From assembly GCA_036522815.1 (NCBI GenBank), contig DATDFC010000215.1:1-55934 (forward strand): DNA of 55,934 bases, written 5' to 3'. Below are positions 19,581 through 28,171 of this stretch, piece after piece (the first letter of the stretch is position 1; each line of letters opens with the position of its first letter). Origin of the DNA: AG41 sp036522815. GTDB taxonomy: Bacteria > Gemmatimonadota > Gemmatimonadetes > Gemmatimonadales > GWC2-71-9. Below the pieces are notes generated by a model that did not search any database, was not told the DNA's origin, and saw only the letters and a list, made by a program, of their open reading frames with translations. The position numbers and the translations under genes were made by a program.

Positions 19581-20033
19581 ATGATCCTCCCCTATGGCGT
19601 CGTCGCCACGGTGCTGCTCTGGGTCGCCCAAGGCACCCCGCTCGATGGCACGTGGCTGCTCACGCGCATCTTCCGCGCAGGTACCCCCGCCGGCACACGC
19701 GCCGTTCCGCTCGACTCCACCGTCTACATCCGCATGTCGCTCGAGTCGCACACCGGCGGGTGGTTCACCGGCTGGCTGTACCGCCGCTATTTCGGGCAGC
19801 CCGAGCGTACCAAGCTGGGCGGCGGGCCGCTGCGGGGCACGGGCCGCTGGATCCTGGGTGCCGACTTCGACCACCCGGTGTCCCAGGAAGCGAAGACCGC
19901 CGCCTGGCTGGTGGGAGACACGCTCCGGCTCGGGACGCCGTTCGTCCCCGACGCCGACAGCCTGGAGTTCCGGCGCGCGGCGCCCACTGCCCCAGACCCG
20001 ACAACGGTGCTCGAAGTCGTGACGTCACCGTGA
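19581..20033 (+). CDS. Hypothetical exported protein
   Basis: 150 residues. The hydrophobic N-terminus MILPYGVVATVLLWVAQG looks like a signal or anchor. The rest has WFTGWLYRRYFG and alternating beta-like segments. A TAGATT at 19568-19573 lies 7 nt before the ATG, another leaderless-type -10. The stop overlaps the next GTG. No family is recognised. Confidence 0.6.
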   Translation: MILPYGVVATVLLWVAQGTPLDGTWLLTRIFRAGTPAGTRAVPLDSTVYIRMSLESHTGGWFTGWLYRRYFGQPERTKLGGGPLRGTGRWILGADFDHPVSQEAKTAAWLVGDTLRLGTPFVPDADSLEFRRAAPTAPDPTTVLEVVTSP

Positions 20034-20554
20034 GACGGGCCCGGCCGGCGGCGCTGCTCGTTACGTGCCTGGCCGTTTCCTGCGGCGGACGCGATCGGAC
20101 CCACTCGCCCACGTGCGGTATGGCCCAGCTGATCGGACCCTCGCTCATCCAGGATCAGCTGCGGCTGCTCCCCTTCGTGCTCACCGAGCCCCCACGCGGG
20201 TTGCCCGGCTCGCTCCCCGCCCGCGTCGCCGGCAACGCGCAGCAGAGCACGGTGGCCATCACCTACAGCGGGCAGCGCCTCGCCATGGCGTACCAGGGCG
20301 CGAATTTCCCGCCCTATCCGTCCGACTCGTCGGTCTACGCCCTGCTGGTCGTGGACGACTCGAGCCAGCGCGCGCAGGGCGTGCTCTTGTACGAGGGACA
20401 GCGGCCCCCCAAGTCGTACCCGCAGCTGGGAACGGTGAGCGGGGGCGACAAGACCATTCCACTATACGGCGTGCGGGTGGACTGGCGCGGCGTCTCCAAC
20501 CCGAGCTGCCCGCTCCTGGGCTCCCCCTCCCCCTCCCCCGCTCCGACGTCGTGA
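20030..20554 (+). CDS. Predicted lipoprotein
   Basis: 174 residues with a signal peptide and lipobox LAVSC. The GTG overlaps the previous stop by 4 nt and its own stop overlaps the next gene by 4 nt. The C-terminus PSPSPAPTS is encoded by a CTCCCC-type simple repeat near 20520. Function unknown. Confidence 0.6.
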   Translation: MRRARPAALLVTCLAVSCGGRDRTHSPTCGMAQLIGPSLIQDQLRLLPFVLTEPPRGLPGSLPARVAGNAQQSTVAITYSGQRLAMAYQGANFPPYPSDSSVYALLVVDDSSQRAQGVLLYEGQRPPKSYPQLGTVSGGDKTIPLYGVRVDWRGVSNPSCPLLGSPSPSPAPTS

Positions 20555-21240
20555 CCAAGGTCGTCGCGGTGAGCGCGACGCGCCGCACCGACGGCGGTCG
20601 GGAACGCGTCGCCCTCAACATCGCGTACGTGCGCGCCCTCGCCCGCGCCGGCCTCGTGCCCCTCCTGGTGCCACCGGTGCTCGACCCCGAGGCCGCGTGC
20701 GCCGCACTCGACCGCGTCCAGGGGCTGGTGCTCACCGGGGGTGAGGACGTCGAGCCGTCTCGCTATCGCGCGCTGCCGCATCCCCGGCTCGGCGAAACCG
20801 ATCCCGCCCGCGATGCCGTCGAGCTCGCGCTCATCGCCGGCGCGGAGCGTCGCCGGCTTCCCATCCTCGCCATCTGTCGCGGCATCCAGATCCTGAACGT
20901 GGCCCTGGGCGGCACCCTGTACCAGGACCTCGCGAGCGAGCGCGGGGGGGGCCCGATCGATCACACCGACGCGGCCGCTCGCCACGGGTTGCGCGTCGAG
21001 CCGCACACCCTGCTGCATCGCACCCTCGGGACCGTGGGCGCGCGCGTCAACAGCCGCCACCATCAGGCGATCCGTGACCTGGCCCCGACGCTGCGCGCGA
21101 CCGCGTGGGCGGAGGACGGCGTCATCGAGGGCGTCGAAGCGGTGGCTGGGGCGGCAGGGTGGACGCTGGCCGTCCAGTGGCATCCCGAAGACGATACGGA
21201 GGACGCGCTGTTTCGCGGGTTCGCGGAGGCGATCGGGTGA
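20551..21240 (+). CDS. Class I glutamine amidotransferase-like hydrolase (peptidase C26, PuuD-like)
   Basis: 229 residues. The nucleophile is C109 in ILAICRGIQILNVALGG and the histidine lies in VQWHPED near the C-terminus, as in gamma-glutamyl-GABA hydrolases. GLVLTGGEDVEPSRY is the oxyanion-loop region. It probably hydrolyses gamma-glutamyl amides in the cytoplasm. GTG start overlaps the lipoprotein stop; its own stop overlaps the next GTG. Confidence 0.9.
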   Translation: MTKVVAVSATRRTDGGRERVALNIAYVRALARAGLVPLLVPPVLDPEAACAALDRVQGLVLTGGEDVEPSRYRALPHPRLGETDPARDAVELALIAGAERRRLPILAICRGIQILNVALGGTLYQDLASERGGGPIDHTDAAARHGLRVEPHTLLHRTLGTVGARVNSRHHQAIRDLAPTLRATAWAEDGVIEGVEAVAGAAGWTLAVQWHPEDDTEDALFRGFAEAIG

Positions 21241-21659
21241 GCGCCCCGTTCCCGTCTCCCGAGTGGGTGAGCGCATACGGCGCCGCCATCAACGCGAGCG
21301 ACGCCTACCGGGCCGCCTCGCTCGAATGGACGCACGGCGCCGTGGCGCTGGTGGTGAACCCGCTGCCGGAGATCGGCATCAAGGAAGCGGTGGGCATCTG
21401 GCTCGATCTCGACCGCGGTACGTGCCGCGAGGCGAAGATCGTGTCACAGGACGAGGCGGAGCGCGCGGCGTTCGTGATCACCGCCGACTACGCTCAGTGG
21501 AAGCGCGTGATCCGCAAGGAGCTCGGTCCCATCGCCGGGATCATGCAGCGCAAGCTCAGCCTCAAGGGCTCGCTGCCGATCGTGGTGCGGTTCGTGAAAT
21601 CGGCCGAGCAGCTCGTGGAGGCCGCGACGACCTTGGCGACGCGATTCCTGGATGAATGA
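21237..21659 (+). CDS. SCP2 sterol-transfer-family protein
   Basis: 140 residues with the SCP2 pattern: a GTC-R segment, FVITADYAQWKRVIRKE, then MQRKLSLKGSLPIVVRF, where SCP2 proteins have a GKLK/GD segment. It would bind a hydrophobic ligand. GTG start is coupled (4-nt overlap) to the C26 hydrolase. Confidence 0.75.
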   Translation: MSAPFPSPEWVSAYGAAINASDAYRAASLEWTHGAVALVVNPLPEIGIKEAVGIWLDLDRGTCREAKIVSQDEAERAAFVITADYAQWKRVIRKELGPIAGIMQRKLSLKGSLPIVVRFVKSAEQLVEAATTLATRFLDE

Positions 21660-21668
21660 CGGACGGCC

Positions 21669-21689
21669 CGCCCGTCCGCCCGTCCGCCC
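21669..21689 (+). repeat. Tandem CGCCCGTC array between convergent genes
   Basis: Two and a half perfect 8-mer units occupy most of the 29-bp gap between the SCP2 gene and the minus-strand gene that ends at 21689. The last base of the array is the end of that gene's stop codon. Confidence 0.8.
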
Positions 21690-22396
21690 TACAGATTGCG
21701 CAGTATCTTCTCGGGAGTCGACACGTTGCGGAAGAACACGCGGTCGCTCAGGCGGTTGAACGCCACCCGCAGCGTCGGGAACCGTTCCGCCGCGCTGCGG
21801 TAGATGCTGGCGACGCCGAACCGCTCGGCCAGACGGTGCTCCGAGGCGAGCTGGTACCCCTGCCGGCCCACGGCGTCGTAGTACGGCAGGTCGGGCCCGC
21901 CCTTGCGGGTGCGCCGGGCCTCGATGTAATCGGGGAACAGCCCCGCGAACCAAAGGCTGTAATTGCCGAGATGCACGCGCAACAGCAGTCCCCGCTCCCC
22001 GGCGTCGTCCAGCCCGGTGAGGTCCTCCACGATGTCGACGAGATAGCTGTAGCTCTCGTCGTCGGCCCGACGGATGCGGGTGTGCCGGTCGTGATCGCCG
22101 AACTCGAGCAACAGCGCGGCCAGGTAGTCCGCGAGCTCACGGTCGTCGACGGCCGCGGTGCGCAGGGCGTGTCGTACCGCCACGTACGCGAACAGGGGCG
22201 GCGACGGGACGGCGAGCGAGCGCACCGCCAGCAGCGCCTCGAGCAGACCGGGCTCGTCGAGCAGCGGGTCGGGACCCTGCTCGAGCAGCTGCTGCTCGTA
22301 GCGGGCGCGCCGCCCCGCGTCGCCCCGCGCCAGCGCGAGTGCGACCAGCCGGAAGTCCTGTATCCGCAGGCGACCGCGCACATTGGCCAGGATCAT
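21689..22396 (-). CDS. Conserved hypothetical protein, 235 residues
   Basis: An all-alpha-looking soluble protein with no recognised family. Motifs include LRIQDFRLVALALARGD near the start and LHLGNYSLWFAGLFP-like text (LRVHLGNYSLWFAGLFPDYI) in the middle. The ATG at 22396 has a good Shine-Dalgarno, GGGAGG at 22409-22404, 7 nt upstream. Its start codon overlaps the start codon of the divergent histidine kinase within the palindrome CATG (22394-22397). Confidence 0.75.
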   Translation of the reverse strand: MILANVRGRLRIQDFRLVALALARGDAGRRARYEQQLLEQGPDPLLDEPGLLEALLAVRSLAVPSPPLFAYVAVRHALRTAAVDDRELADYLAALLLEFGDHDRHTRIRRADDESYSYLVDIVEDLTGLDDAGERGLLLRVHLGNYSLWFAGLFPDYIEARRTRKGGPDLPYYDAVGRQGYQLASEHRLAERFGVASIYRSAAERFPTLRVAFNRLSDRVFFRNVSTPEKILRNL

Positions 22397-24344
22397 GCCC
22401 AAGCCTCCCTCTAGGGCTGCTACCCCACGCCCCGGCGTCGAGTTGCTGGGGCGCCTCACGATGCTCGCCCAGGAGCTCGCGGGAGCGTTTCGGCCCGCCA
22501 GCGTGATCGACCTGGTGGCGCGGGCCCTCGCCGAGCTGCTCAAACCCGACCGCCTCTCGGTCGTTCTACTAGATGCTGAATCGAACCGGCTCGCCGTGAC
22601 CTACGACACGAACGCGGCGCCGGCGCGGACCGACGACCCCCTGCTGCAGCTGGCGCTGCGGCGCGGGCCCCTCGCGTTCCCGCGCGACGTGCGCGAGGAG
22701 GCCCGCCGCCGCGGGGCCGAGCTGGGCGGCGAGGCGCCCGGCTCCTGGATCGGCGCGCCGCTCATCGCCGCGGGGCGGACGATGGGAGCCGTCTCGGTAT
22801 CGAGCGACCGGTCGGGGGCGCTCGGCAAGGCTGAGCTGACCCTCGTGTCGCTGGTCCTGGCCCAGGGCGCCATCGCGCTCGAGAACGCGCGCCTGGTCGA
22901 GCTCCTGTCGTCCGCCAAGCGCGAGTGGGAGAAGACCGTGGACGCCATCTCCCAGGCGATCTGCATCGTGGACGCACACGGCACGGTGCGGCGCGCCAAC
23001 CGCGTCTTCGCCGAGCTGATTCAAATGCCGGTCACAGCGATTCCGGGCCGCCCCTGGCTCGGTCTCCTGCCGCCGGCCTGGTCCGACCCCGTCGCCCGGG
23101 CCATCGCCGAGCCGTCCGCGACCTCGGCCGAGATCCGCGCGGGCGAACGGGCGTTGCTGCTCACGACCATCCCGATGGCCGAGCCCGGCTCCGCCGTGCT
23201 CGTGTTCGAGGACCAGACCGAGCGGCGTCGCCTGCAGGAGCAGCTCATACAGTCTGAGAAAATGTCGGCAATCGGTCAACTCATCGCGGGGGTAGCGCAC
23301 GACTTGAACAACCCCCTGGCGTCGGTCGTCGGGTTCAGCGATTTCCTGGCCGAGGCGGGCGTGCCGGCGTCGCTGGAGGAGCCTCTCCAGGTGATCCGTC
23401 AGGAGGCGGAGCGGGCGGCGACCATCGTGAAGAACCTCCTGTCGTTCGCCCGCAGCCAGGAAGGGGAGCGCGCGCGCCAGCCGATCCAGCAGCTGCTCGA
23501 GTCGACCCTGGTGCTGCTTCGCAACCAGCTCATGGCTCACAAGGTCGAGGCGACGCTGGACGTGGAGCCCGGCCTCCCCGAGGTCGAAGTCAACGCCAAC
23601 CAGATCAAGCAGGTGTTCGTGAACCTGATCAACAACGCCTGCCAGGCGATCGCGAGCGACGCGCCCTCGGGCCGGATCTGGATCACGGCCAAGCGGGCGC
23701 AGGACGTCATCGCCGTGAGCGTCACCGACTCGGGGCCCGGGATCCCGGAAGACGTCGCCGCCCGGGTGTTCGAGCCGTTCTTCACGACCAAACCGGAGGG
23801 CGAGGGCACTGGGCTGGGGCTGTCGATCTGCCAGGGGATTCTCAAGGAGCACGGGGGTCGCCTCACCCTGGAGAGCCGGCCGGGCAGTGGCGCGACGTTC
23901 ACGGTGGAGCTCGCCATCGGGGCACCGGCGGTGCGGGTGGAGCCGGCGCCCGCGCCGCGCGGCGAGTCGAAGCCGTTGCACATCCTCGTGGTGGACGACG
24001 AGCCGCACATCCTCCATTACATGCGCGCCACGCTCGAGAGCTGGGGCCACTCGGTCGAAGTGGCGAGCGACGGCACCTACGCGCTGGAACGCGCGCTGGC
24101 CGGTCCCTTCGACGTCATCATCTGCGACCTGCGGATGCCACACCTCTCCGGTCGCGACATGTACATGAAGCTCGCGCGCCAGGATCCGCGCGTCGCCGAG
24201 CGCATCATCTTCGCGACCGGCGACACGGTGCGGGGCGACACGCTGCAGTTCCTCGACGGGCTGGGCCGACCCTACCTCCACAAGCCGTTCACCCTCGCCG
24301 AGCTGCGCGCCGCGCTCGGCCACGCCGCCAAGCAGCCGGTCTGA
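22395..24344 (+). CDS. Hybrid sensor histidine kinase (GAF-PAS-HisKA-HATPase-REC)
   Basis: About 649 residues from the ATG at 22395. A GAF-like domain covers about 15-165, a PAS-like domain 170-285, and HisKA has its phosphoacceptor H302 in GVAHDLNNPLAS. HATPase_c has N (VNLINNACQAI), G1 (DSGPGIP) and G2 (GTGLGLSIC) boxes. A C-terminal receiver has D578 in IICDLRMP and a distal lysine in YLHKPF. No TM segment is seen, so sensing is cytoplasmic. The start is uncertain: TTG 22383 or ATG 22461 are possible. Confidence 0.92.
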   Translation: MPKPPSRAATPRPGVELLGRLTMLAQELAGAFRPASVIDLVARALAELLKPDRLSVVLLDAESNRLAVTYDTNAAPARTDDPLLQLALRRGPLAFPRDVREEARRRGAELGGEAPGSWIGAPLIAAGRTMGAVSVSSDRSGALGKAELTLVSLVLAQGAIALENARLVELLSSAKREWEKTVDAISQAICIVDAHGTVRRANRVFAELIQMPVTAIPGRPWLGLLPPAWSDPVARAIAEPSATSAEIRAGERALLLTTIPMAEPGSAVLVFEDQTERRRLQEQLIQSEKMSAIGQLIAGVAHDLNNPLASVVGFSDFLAEAGVPASLEEPLQVIRQEAERAATIVKNLLSFARSQEGERARQPIQQLLESTLVLLRNQLMAHKVEATLDVEPGLPEVEVNANQIKQVFVNLINNACQAIASDAPSGRIWITAKRAQDVIAVSVTDSGPGIPEDVAARVFEPFFTTKPEGEGTGLGLSICQGILKEHGGRLTLESRPGSGATFTVELAIGAPAVRVEPAPAPRGESKPLHILVVDDEPHILHYMRATLESWGHSVEVASDGTYALERALAGPFDVIICDLRMPHLSGRDMYMKLARQDPRVAERIIFATGDTVRGDTLQFLDGLGRPYLHKPFTLAELRAALGHAAKQPV

Positions 24345-24350
24345 GCGGGC

Positions 24351-25403
24351 GTGCGCGTCCTGCACATCGACTCGGGCCGGGAGTACCGAGGCGGTCAGAA
24401 CCAGGTCCGGCTCCTGACGCGCGAGCTCGCCCGGGCGGAGCAGGTCGAGCAGCGGCTCGTAACCAAGCGTGGCGGCGAGCTCGCGCGCCGGGTCGCGGAG
24501 GACGGCGCCACGGTCAGGGAAGTGCCCTGGGGGCCGTCGCTCGACCCCCGCGCGTTGTGGCGGCTGTATCGCGAAGCCGCCGATTTCGTCCCCGACCTGC
24601 TCCATGCGCACGACAGTCACGCGCTCCAGCTCGCGTACTGGCTGCGCCGCCTGTCGGGACGCGGCGCCGGCGACCCGGCGCTCGTCGCGACGCGGCGCGT
24701 GGACTTCCACCTGCGTCGGGGAAGCGTCTGGCGTCGGGTGGATCACGTGATCGCCATTTCCGATGCGGTGCGGGCGGTGCTCGTGGCGGACGGCATCGCG
24801 GCCCGGGACATCACCGTGGTGGCATCGGGCATCGATCCCGACGAGGTGCGACGCGCCGCGCGCCCCCCCCTCAACCTGCGCGCCCGCCTCGGCCTGGCAG
24901 CGGACACACCTCTTGCCGCGAACGTCGCCGCCCTGGTCGGTCACAAGGACCAGCACACCCTGATCCGGGCCGCGCACGCGGCGCGAGCGGCCCGCGACGA
25001 CCTCCATTGGGTCATCGCCGGTGAGGGCGAGCGGCGGGGCGCGCTCGAGGCCGCGCTGGCGCGTCTCGGCATCGGGGACCGCGTGCATCTGCTGGGGTAC
25101 GTTCCCCAAGCCGACGCCCTCATCGCGGAGGCCGACGTGCTGGTGATGTCGTCGAAAGAAGAAGGCCTGGGCAGCGTGGTGCTGCACGCGCTGGCGCTCG
25201 GCAAGCCGGTGGTGGCCACGCGTGCCGGCGGCCTCCCCGAGATGGTGCCGGAGCCCTGGCTGGTCCCGGTGGGCGACGCCGAGGCGCTCGCCCGGAAGGT
25301 GGTGCACGCGCTGGATCACCCTTCTCCCGTCCCCCTTCCCCCGCGGTTCACCGCCTCGGTCATGGCCGCCGGCGTCTTGGCCGTGTATCGCTCGCTCGTC
25401 TAG
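24351..25403 (+). CDS. GT4-family glycosyltransferase
   Basis: 350 residues. Two Rossmann-like halves; N-terminal HIDSGREYRGGQNQVRLL is a GT4-type donor-domain start. The C-terminal half has VHLLGYVPQ and the EX7E-like segment MSSKEEGLGSVVLHALALG. It transfers a sugar from a nucleotide donor, probably for envelope polysaccharide or glycolipid. GTG start 6 nt after the kinase stop. Followed by a GT2 gene. Confidence 0.88.
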   Translation: MRVLHIDSGREYRGGQNQVRLLTRELARAEQVEQRLVTKRGGELARRVAEDGATVREVPWGPSLDPRALWRLYREAADFVPDLLHAHDSHALQLAYWLRRLSGRGAGDPALVATRRVDFHLRRGSVWRRVDHVIAISDAVRAVLVADGIAARDITVVASGIDPDEVRRAARPPLNLRARLGLAADTPLAANVAALVGHKDQHTLIRAAHAARAARDDLHWVIAGEGERRGALEAALARLGIGDRVHLLGYVPQADALIAEADVLVMSSKEEGLGSVVLHALALGKPVVATRAGGLPEMVPEPWLVPVGDAEALARKVVHALDHPSPVPLPPRFTASVMAAGVLAVYRSLV

Positions 25404-25414
25404 ATTGCAGGGCC

Positions 25415-26920
25415 ATGATCTACGTGTGTGTCCCGGTCCACAACGAAGCCCGTACGGCGGGGTTGGTGCTCTGGAAGGTGCGCCAGGTGTTCACGGCGTT
25501 CCCGCGCGAGTATCAGCTGCTGGTACTGGACGACGCCTCGAGCGACGAGACGCGTGCAGTGCTGGCGTCCTACGCCAAGGTGTTGCCGATGACCGTAGTG
25601 ACGCACCGGGCGCGCGAGGGCTACGCGCGCAGCCTGGAGGAGCTGCTGCGGCTCGCGCTGCAGCGCACCGACCGGCCGAAGCGCGACTGCGCCATCACGC
25701 TGCACGCCGACTTCGCTCACTCCCCCGAAAGCATGGAAGACATGGTGAAGCGGCTCGAGTCGGGGGCCGACCTGGTCGTCGCCGAGCAGGTGGAGCAGCG
25801 GGGGCGGGGGTCGCGGGGGCTCCGCTGGGCGCGTCGCTGGGCGCCGCGGCTGCTGCGACTCCCCGGGCTGCGCGACCCGATGTCGGGATTCGTGGCGCTG
25901 CGTCTGATCGTGCTGCGGCAGGCGCTGCGCGGCGACGGCACGCGGCTGCTGCTCACTGACGGCTGGTGTGCCAGCGCGGAGCTCGTGGCCCGGCTCTCGC
26001 GCCATGCCCGCCGCCTCGACACCGTTCCCGCGGCCGTGCGCTACGACCTGGTGCAGCGGCCCTCGCGGGTCCGGCCGTGGCATCAGCTGCTCGAGACGTG
26101 GCGGGCGCGTACCATCATTCGCGCCGCCCATACCGCGGTCGCCCTGCTGGTGATCGCCGGTTCACTGCGCGCGCAGTCGGATACGGGTCGAGCAGCCTCG
26201 GCGTCCGTGACGGCGACCGCGACCGCGAGCGACCCGAGCCCCACGGCGGTGCCCTTTCGGGTGGGGGAGCGGCTGGTCTACGGGGCGCGGTACGGGCCCT
26301 TCAGCGTCGGCACGGCCACCATGGAGGTCGCGGGCGTCGACACCATCCGCGCCGTGGAGGCCGTGCACTTCCGGTTCCTGATCGACGGTGGTGCCCTGTG
26401 GTACCACATTCATCAGAACCTGGAATCGTGGGTGGGACGCGGTGACTTCCGCTCGCGCCGCTTTCTCAATCAGACCGAGGAGAAGGGCAAGACGTGGGAG
26501 CGGAAGTTCGAGATCTATCCCGACTCCGGGATGTACCGCGAGGCGGGGCGCGACAGCGCGGCGCCCACGGTCTCCGACCCACTCGACGACGCCGCGTTCC
26601 TCTACTGGATCCGGACCGTCCCGCTCGAGGTCGGGAAGCGCTACGAGTACCGGCGCTATTTCCGCCCCGAGCGCAACCCGGTCATCGTCGAAGTGTTGAA
26701 GCGCGAGGGCGTCAACGTCGCGGGCCGGAAGTGGAACGCGATCGTGATCCGTCCGCGCATCCCGAACGGCGGCGGCATCTTCGCCGAGAAGGCCGACGCC
26801 CGGATGTGGCTCTCCGACGAACAGCCGCGCATCATGCTCGCGCTGCAGTCGAAGTTCTCGTTCGGCCAGGTGACGCTGAAGCTCAAGGAGTACTCCGTCC
26901 CCCCCGCCGAGCACCCATGA
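25415..26920 (+). CDS. Fusion of GT2 glycosyltransferase and periplasmic-type DUF3108 domain
   Basis: 501 residues. Residues 1-230 form a GT2 domain (VPVHNEARTAGLVLW, LLVLDDASSDET, ITLHADFAHSPE, then GFVALRLIVL). Residues about 237-251 are a hydrophobic segment (AAHTAVALLVIAGSLRAQ) that looks like a signal peptide. Residues about 265-501 match DUF3108 (FRVGERLVYGARYGPF, YWIRTVPLEVG, MWLSDEQPR). DUF3108 proteins normally have their own signal peptide. Here the reading frame is continuous with no internal stop or good start. A TAGATT at 25401-25406 lies 8 nt before the ATG. The next gene overlaps by 4 nt. Confidence 0.8.
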   Translation: MIYVCVPVHNEARTAGLVLWKVRQVFTAFPREYQLLVLDDASSDETRAVLASYAKVLPMTVVTHRAREGYARSLEELLRLALQRTDRPKRDCAITLHADFAHSPESMEDMVKRLESGADLVVAEQVEQRGRGSRGLRWARRWAPRLLRLPGLRDPMSGFVALRLIVLRQALRGDGTRLLLTDGWCASAELVARLSRHARRLDTVPAAVRYDLVQRPSRVRPWHQLLETWRARTIIRAAHTAVALLVIAGSLRAQSDTGRAASASVTATATASDPSPTAVPFRVGERLVYGARYGPFSVGTATMEVAGVDTIRAVEAVHFRFLIDGGALWYHIHQNLESWVGRGDFRSRRFLNQTEEKGKTWERKFEIYPDSGMYREAGRDSAAPTVSDPLDDAAFLYWIRTVPLEVGKRYEYRRYFRPERNPVIVEVLKREGVNVAGRKWNAIVIRPRIPNGGGIFAEKADARMWLSDEQPRIMLALQSKFSFGQVTLKLKEYSVPPAEHP

Positions 26921-27873
26921 CCGACTACCGCGAGGCGGACTTTTCGCGACTCAAGACCGTTCCCATCGCGCAACGCCCGAACAAAGTCGATCCCTCGCTC
27001 CTCGCCCAACCGCCCGGTGGCGACCGGACGTTCGCCGCTTTCTGGGACTCGCTCCCGGACGTGCTCGCCGCCCGGGACGCGCGCGAGCTGGCACGCCTGA
27101 TCGCACGTGCCGCCGGCCGGCGTGGCGTGGTCGTGATGCTGGGCGGCCACGTGATCAAAGTCGGGCTCGGGCCTCTGCTCGCGGCCCTCGTGCGGCGCGG
27201 CGTGATCACCCACCTCGCGCTCAACGGCAGCGCCGCGATCCACGACTTTGAGCTCGCCGCCTACGGCGGGACGAGCGAGGACGTGGCGGCCGGGTTGGCC
27301 GACGGCACGTTCGGCATGGTCGAGGAAACGGGACGCGAGATGAACGCCGCCATCGCCGAGGGCGCACGCACCGGCCGGGGCATGGGCGAAGCGCTGGTGG
27401 AGGCGCTGCGACGTCGCGCCGGGCTCGCCGCGCCCGACGGGTCGCTGCTCGTCGCCGCCGCCGAGCGCGGCATTCCCGTGACGGTACACGCGGCGGTGGG
27501 CGCCGACATCATCCACCAGCACCCCACGGCCGACGGCGCCGCGCTCGGCGCCACCAGCCACCGCGACTTCAAGCGGCTCGCGGCGTCGCTGCCGGCGCTG
27601 CACGACGGCGGCGTGGTGTTGAATCTCGGCAGCGCGGTCGTGATGCCCGAGGTGTTCCTCAAGGCGCTCACCGTGGCGCGCAATCTGAACGGGGGTAAGC
27701 CGACGGGGTTCACGGCGTGCGACTGCGATATGCAGCGCCACTACCGCCCGCGGGTGAACGTGGTGGAGCGCCCGACACTCGCCGGTGGCCGGGGGGTCCA
27801 GCTCACCGGCCACCACGAGATTCTGATCCCGCTGCTCGCGTGGGCGGTGATTCGCGAGCTGGACGCCCGTTAA
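26917..27873 (+). CDS. Conserved protein, possibly deoxyhypusine-synthase-like
   Basis: 318 residues. It contains VVVMLGGHVIKVGLGPLL, LALNGSAAIHDFELAAYGG and VVLNLGSAVVMPEVFLKA, giving a Rossmann-like impression. The pattern recalls bacterial deoxyhypusine synthase-like proteins, but no catalytic lysine motif could be assigned, so function is left open. The ATG overlaps the stop of the GT2-DUF3108 gene, suggesting shared expression with the glycosyltransferases. Confidence 0.5.
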   Translation: MTDYREADFSRLKTVPIAQRPNKVDPSLLAQPPGGDRTFAAFWDSLPDVLAARDARELARLIARAAGRRGVVVMLGGHVIKVGLGPLLAALVRRGVITHLALNGSAAIHDFELAAYGGTSEDVAAGLADGTFGMVEETGREMNAAIAEGARTGRGMGEALVEALRRRAGLAAPDGSLLVAAAERGIPVTVHAAVGADIIHQHPTADGAALGATSHRDFKRLAASLPALHDGGVVLNLGSAVVMPEVFLKALTVARNLNGGKPTGFTACDCDMQRHYRPRVNVVERPTLAGGRGVQLTGHHEILIPLLAWAVIRELDAR

Positions 27874-28092
27874 CTAGGCGTCGGCCGGGCGGCCTTTGAT
27901 CATCTCGCGGATCTTGTCCGCCGTAGTCGGGCTGACGAGCCGGAGCACGAAGTAGAGAATGAAGCCGATGGCGGCGAGCTTCAGGATCCACAACGCGATC
28001 CCGAAGACGCCCGCGAGCAGCCCGAAAAAGATGTTCAGGGCCACGAACGCGAGCGCGGCGAAGATGGCGAAGCCGAGAATGCTGCGGAACAT
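27874..28092 (-). CDS. Small membrane protein, 72 residues
   Basis: Begins MFRSILGFAIFAALAFVAL and has two hydrophobic helices in about 50 residues, then a basic tail (ADKIREMIKGRPADA). The ATG at 28092 has a Shine-Dalgarno, GGAGG at 28106-28102, 9 nt upstream. A TAGATT at 28143-28138 on this strand would give a leader of about 40 nt. Unlike many genes here, this one has a normal leader. No family recognised. Confidence 0.7.
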   Translation of the reverse strand: MFRSILGFAIFAALAFVALNIFFGLLAGVFGIALWILKLAAIGFILYFVLRLVSPTTADKIREMIKGRPADA

Positions 28093-28171
28093 GGGGGTCA
28101 ACCTCCGTGGAGCCCAGACGCGAGGGCCGTACGACGCAATCTAGCTGCCGGTTTCACACGGGCGCCAGCAC

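Noticed and set aside
22569..25319. Minus-strand open frame of 916 codons opposite the kinase and GT4 genes
   Set aside because: It spans two genuine plus-strand genes and has low-complexity composition. It is a GC artefact.
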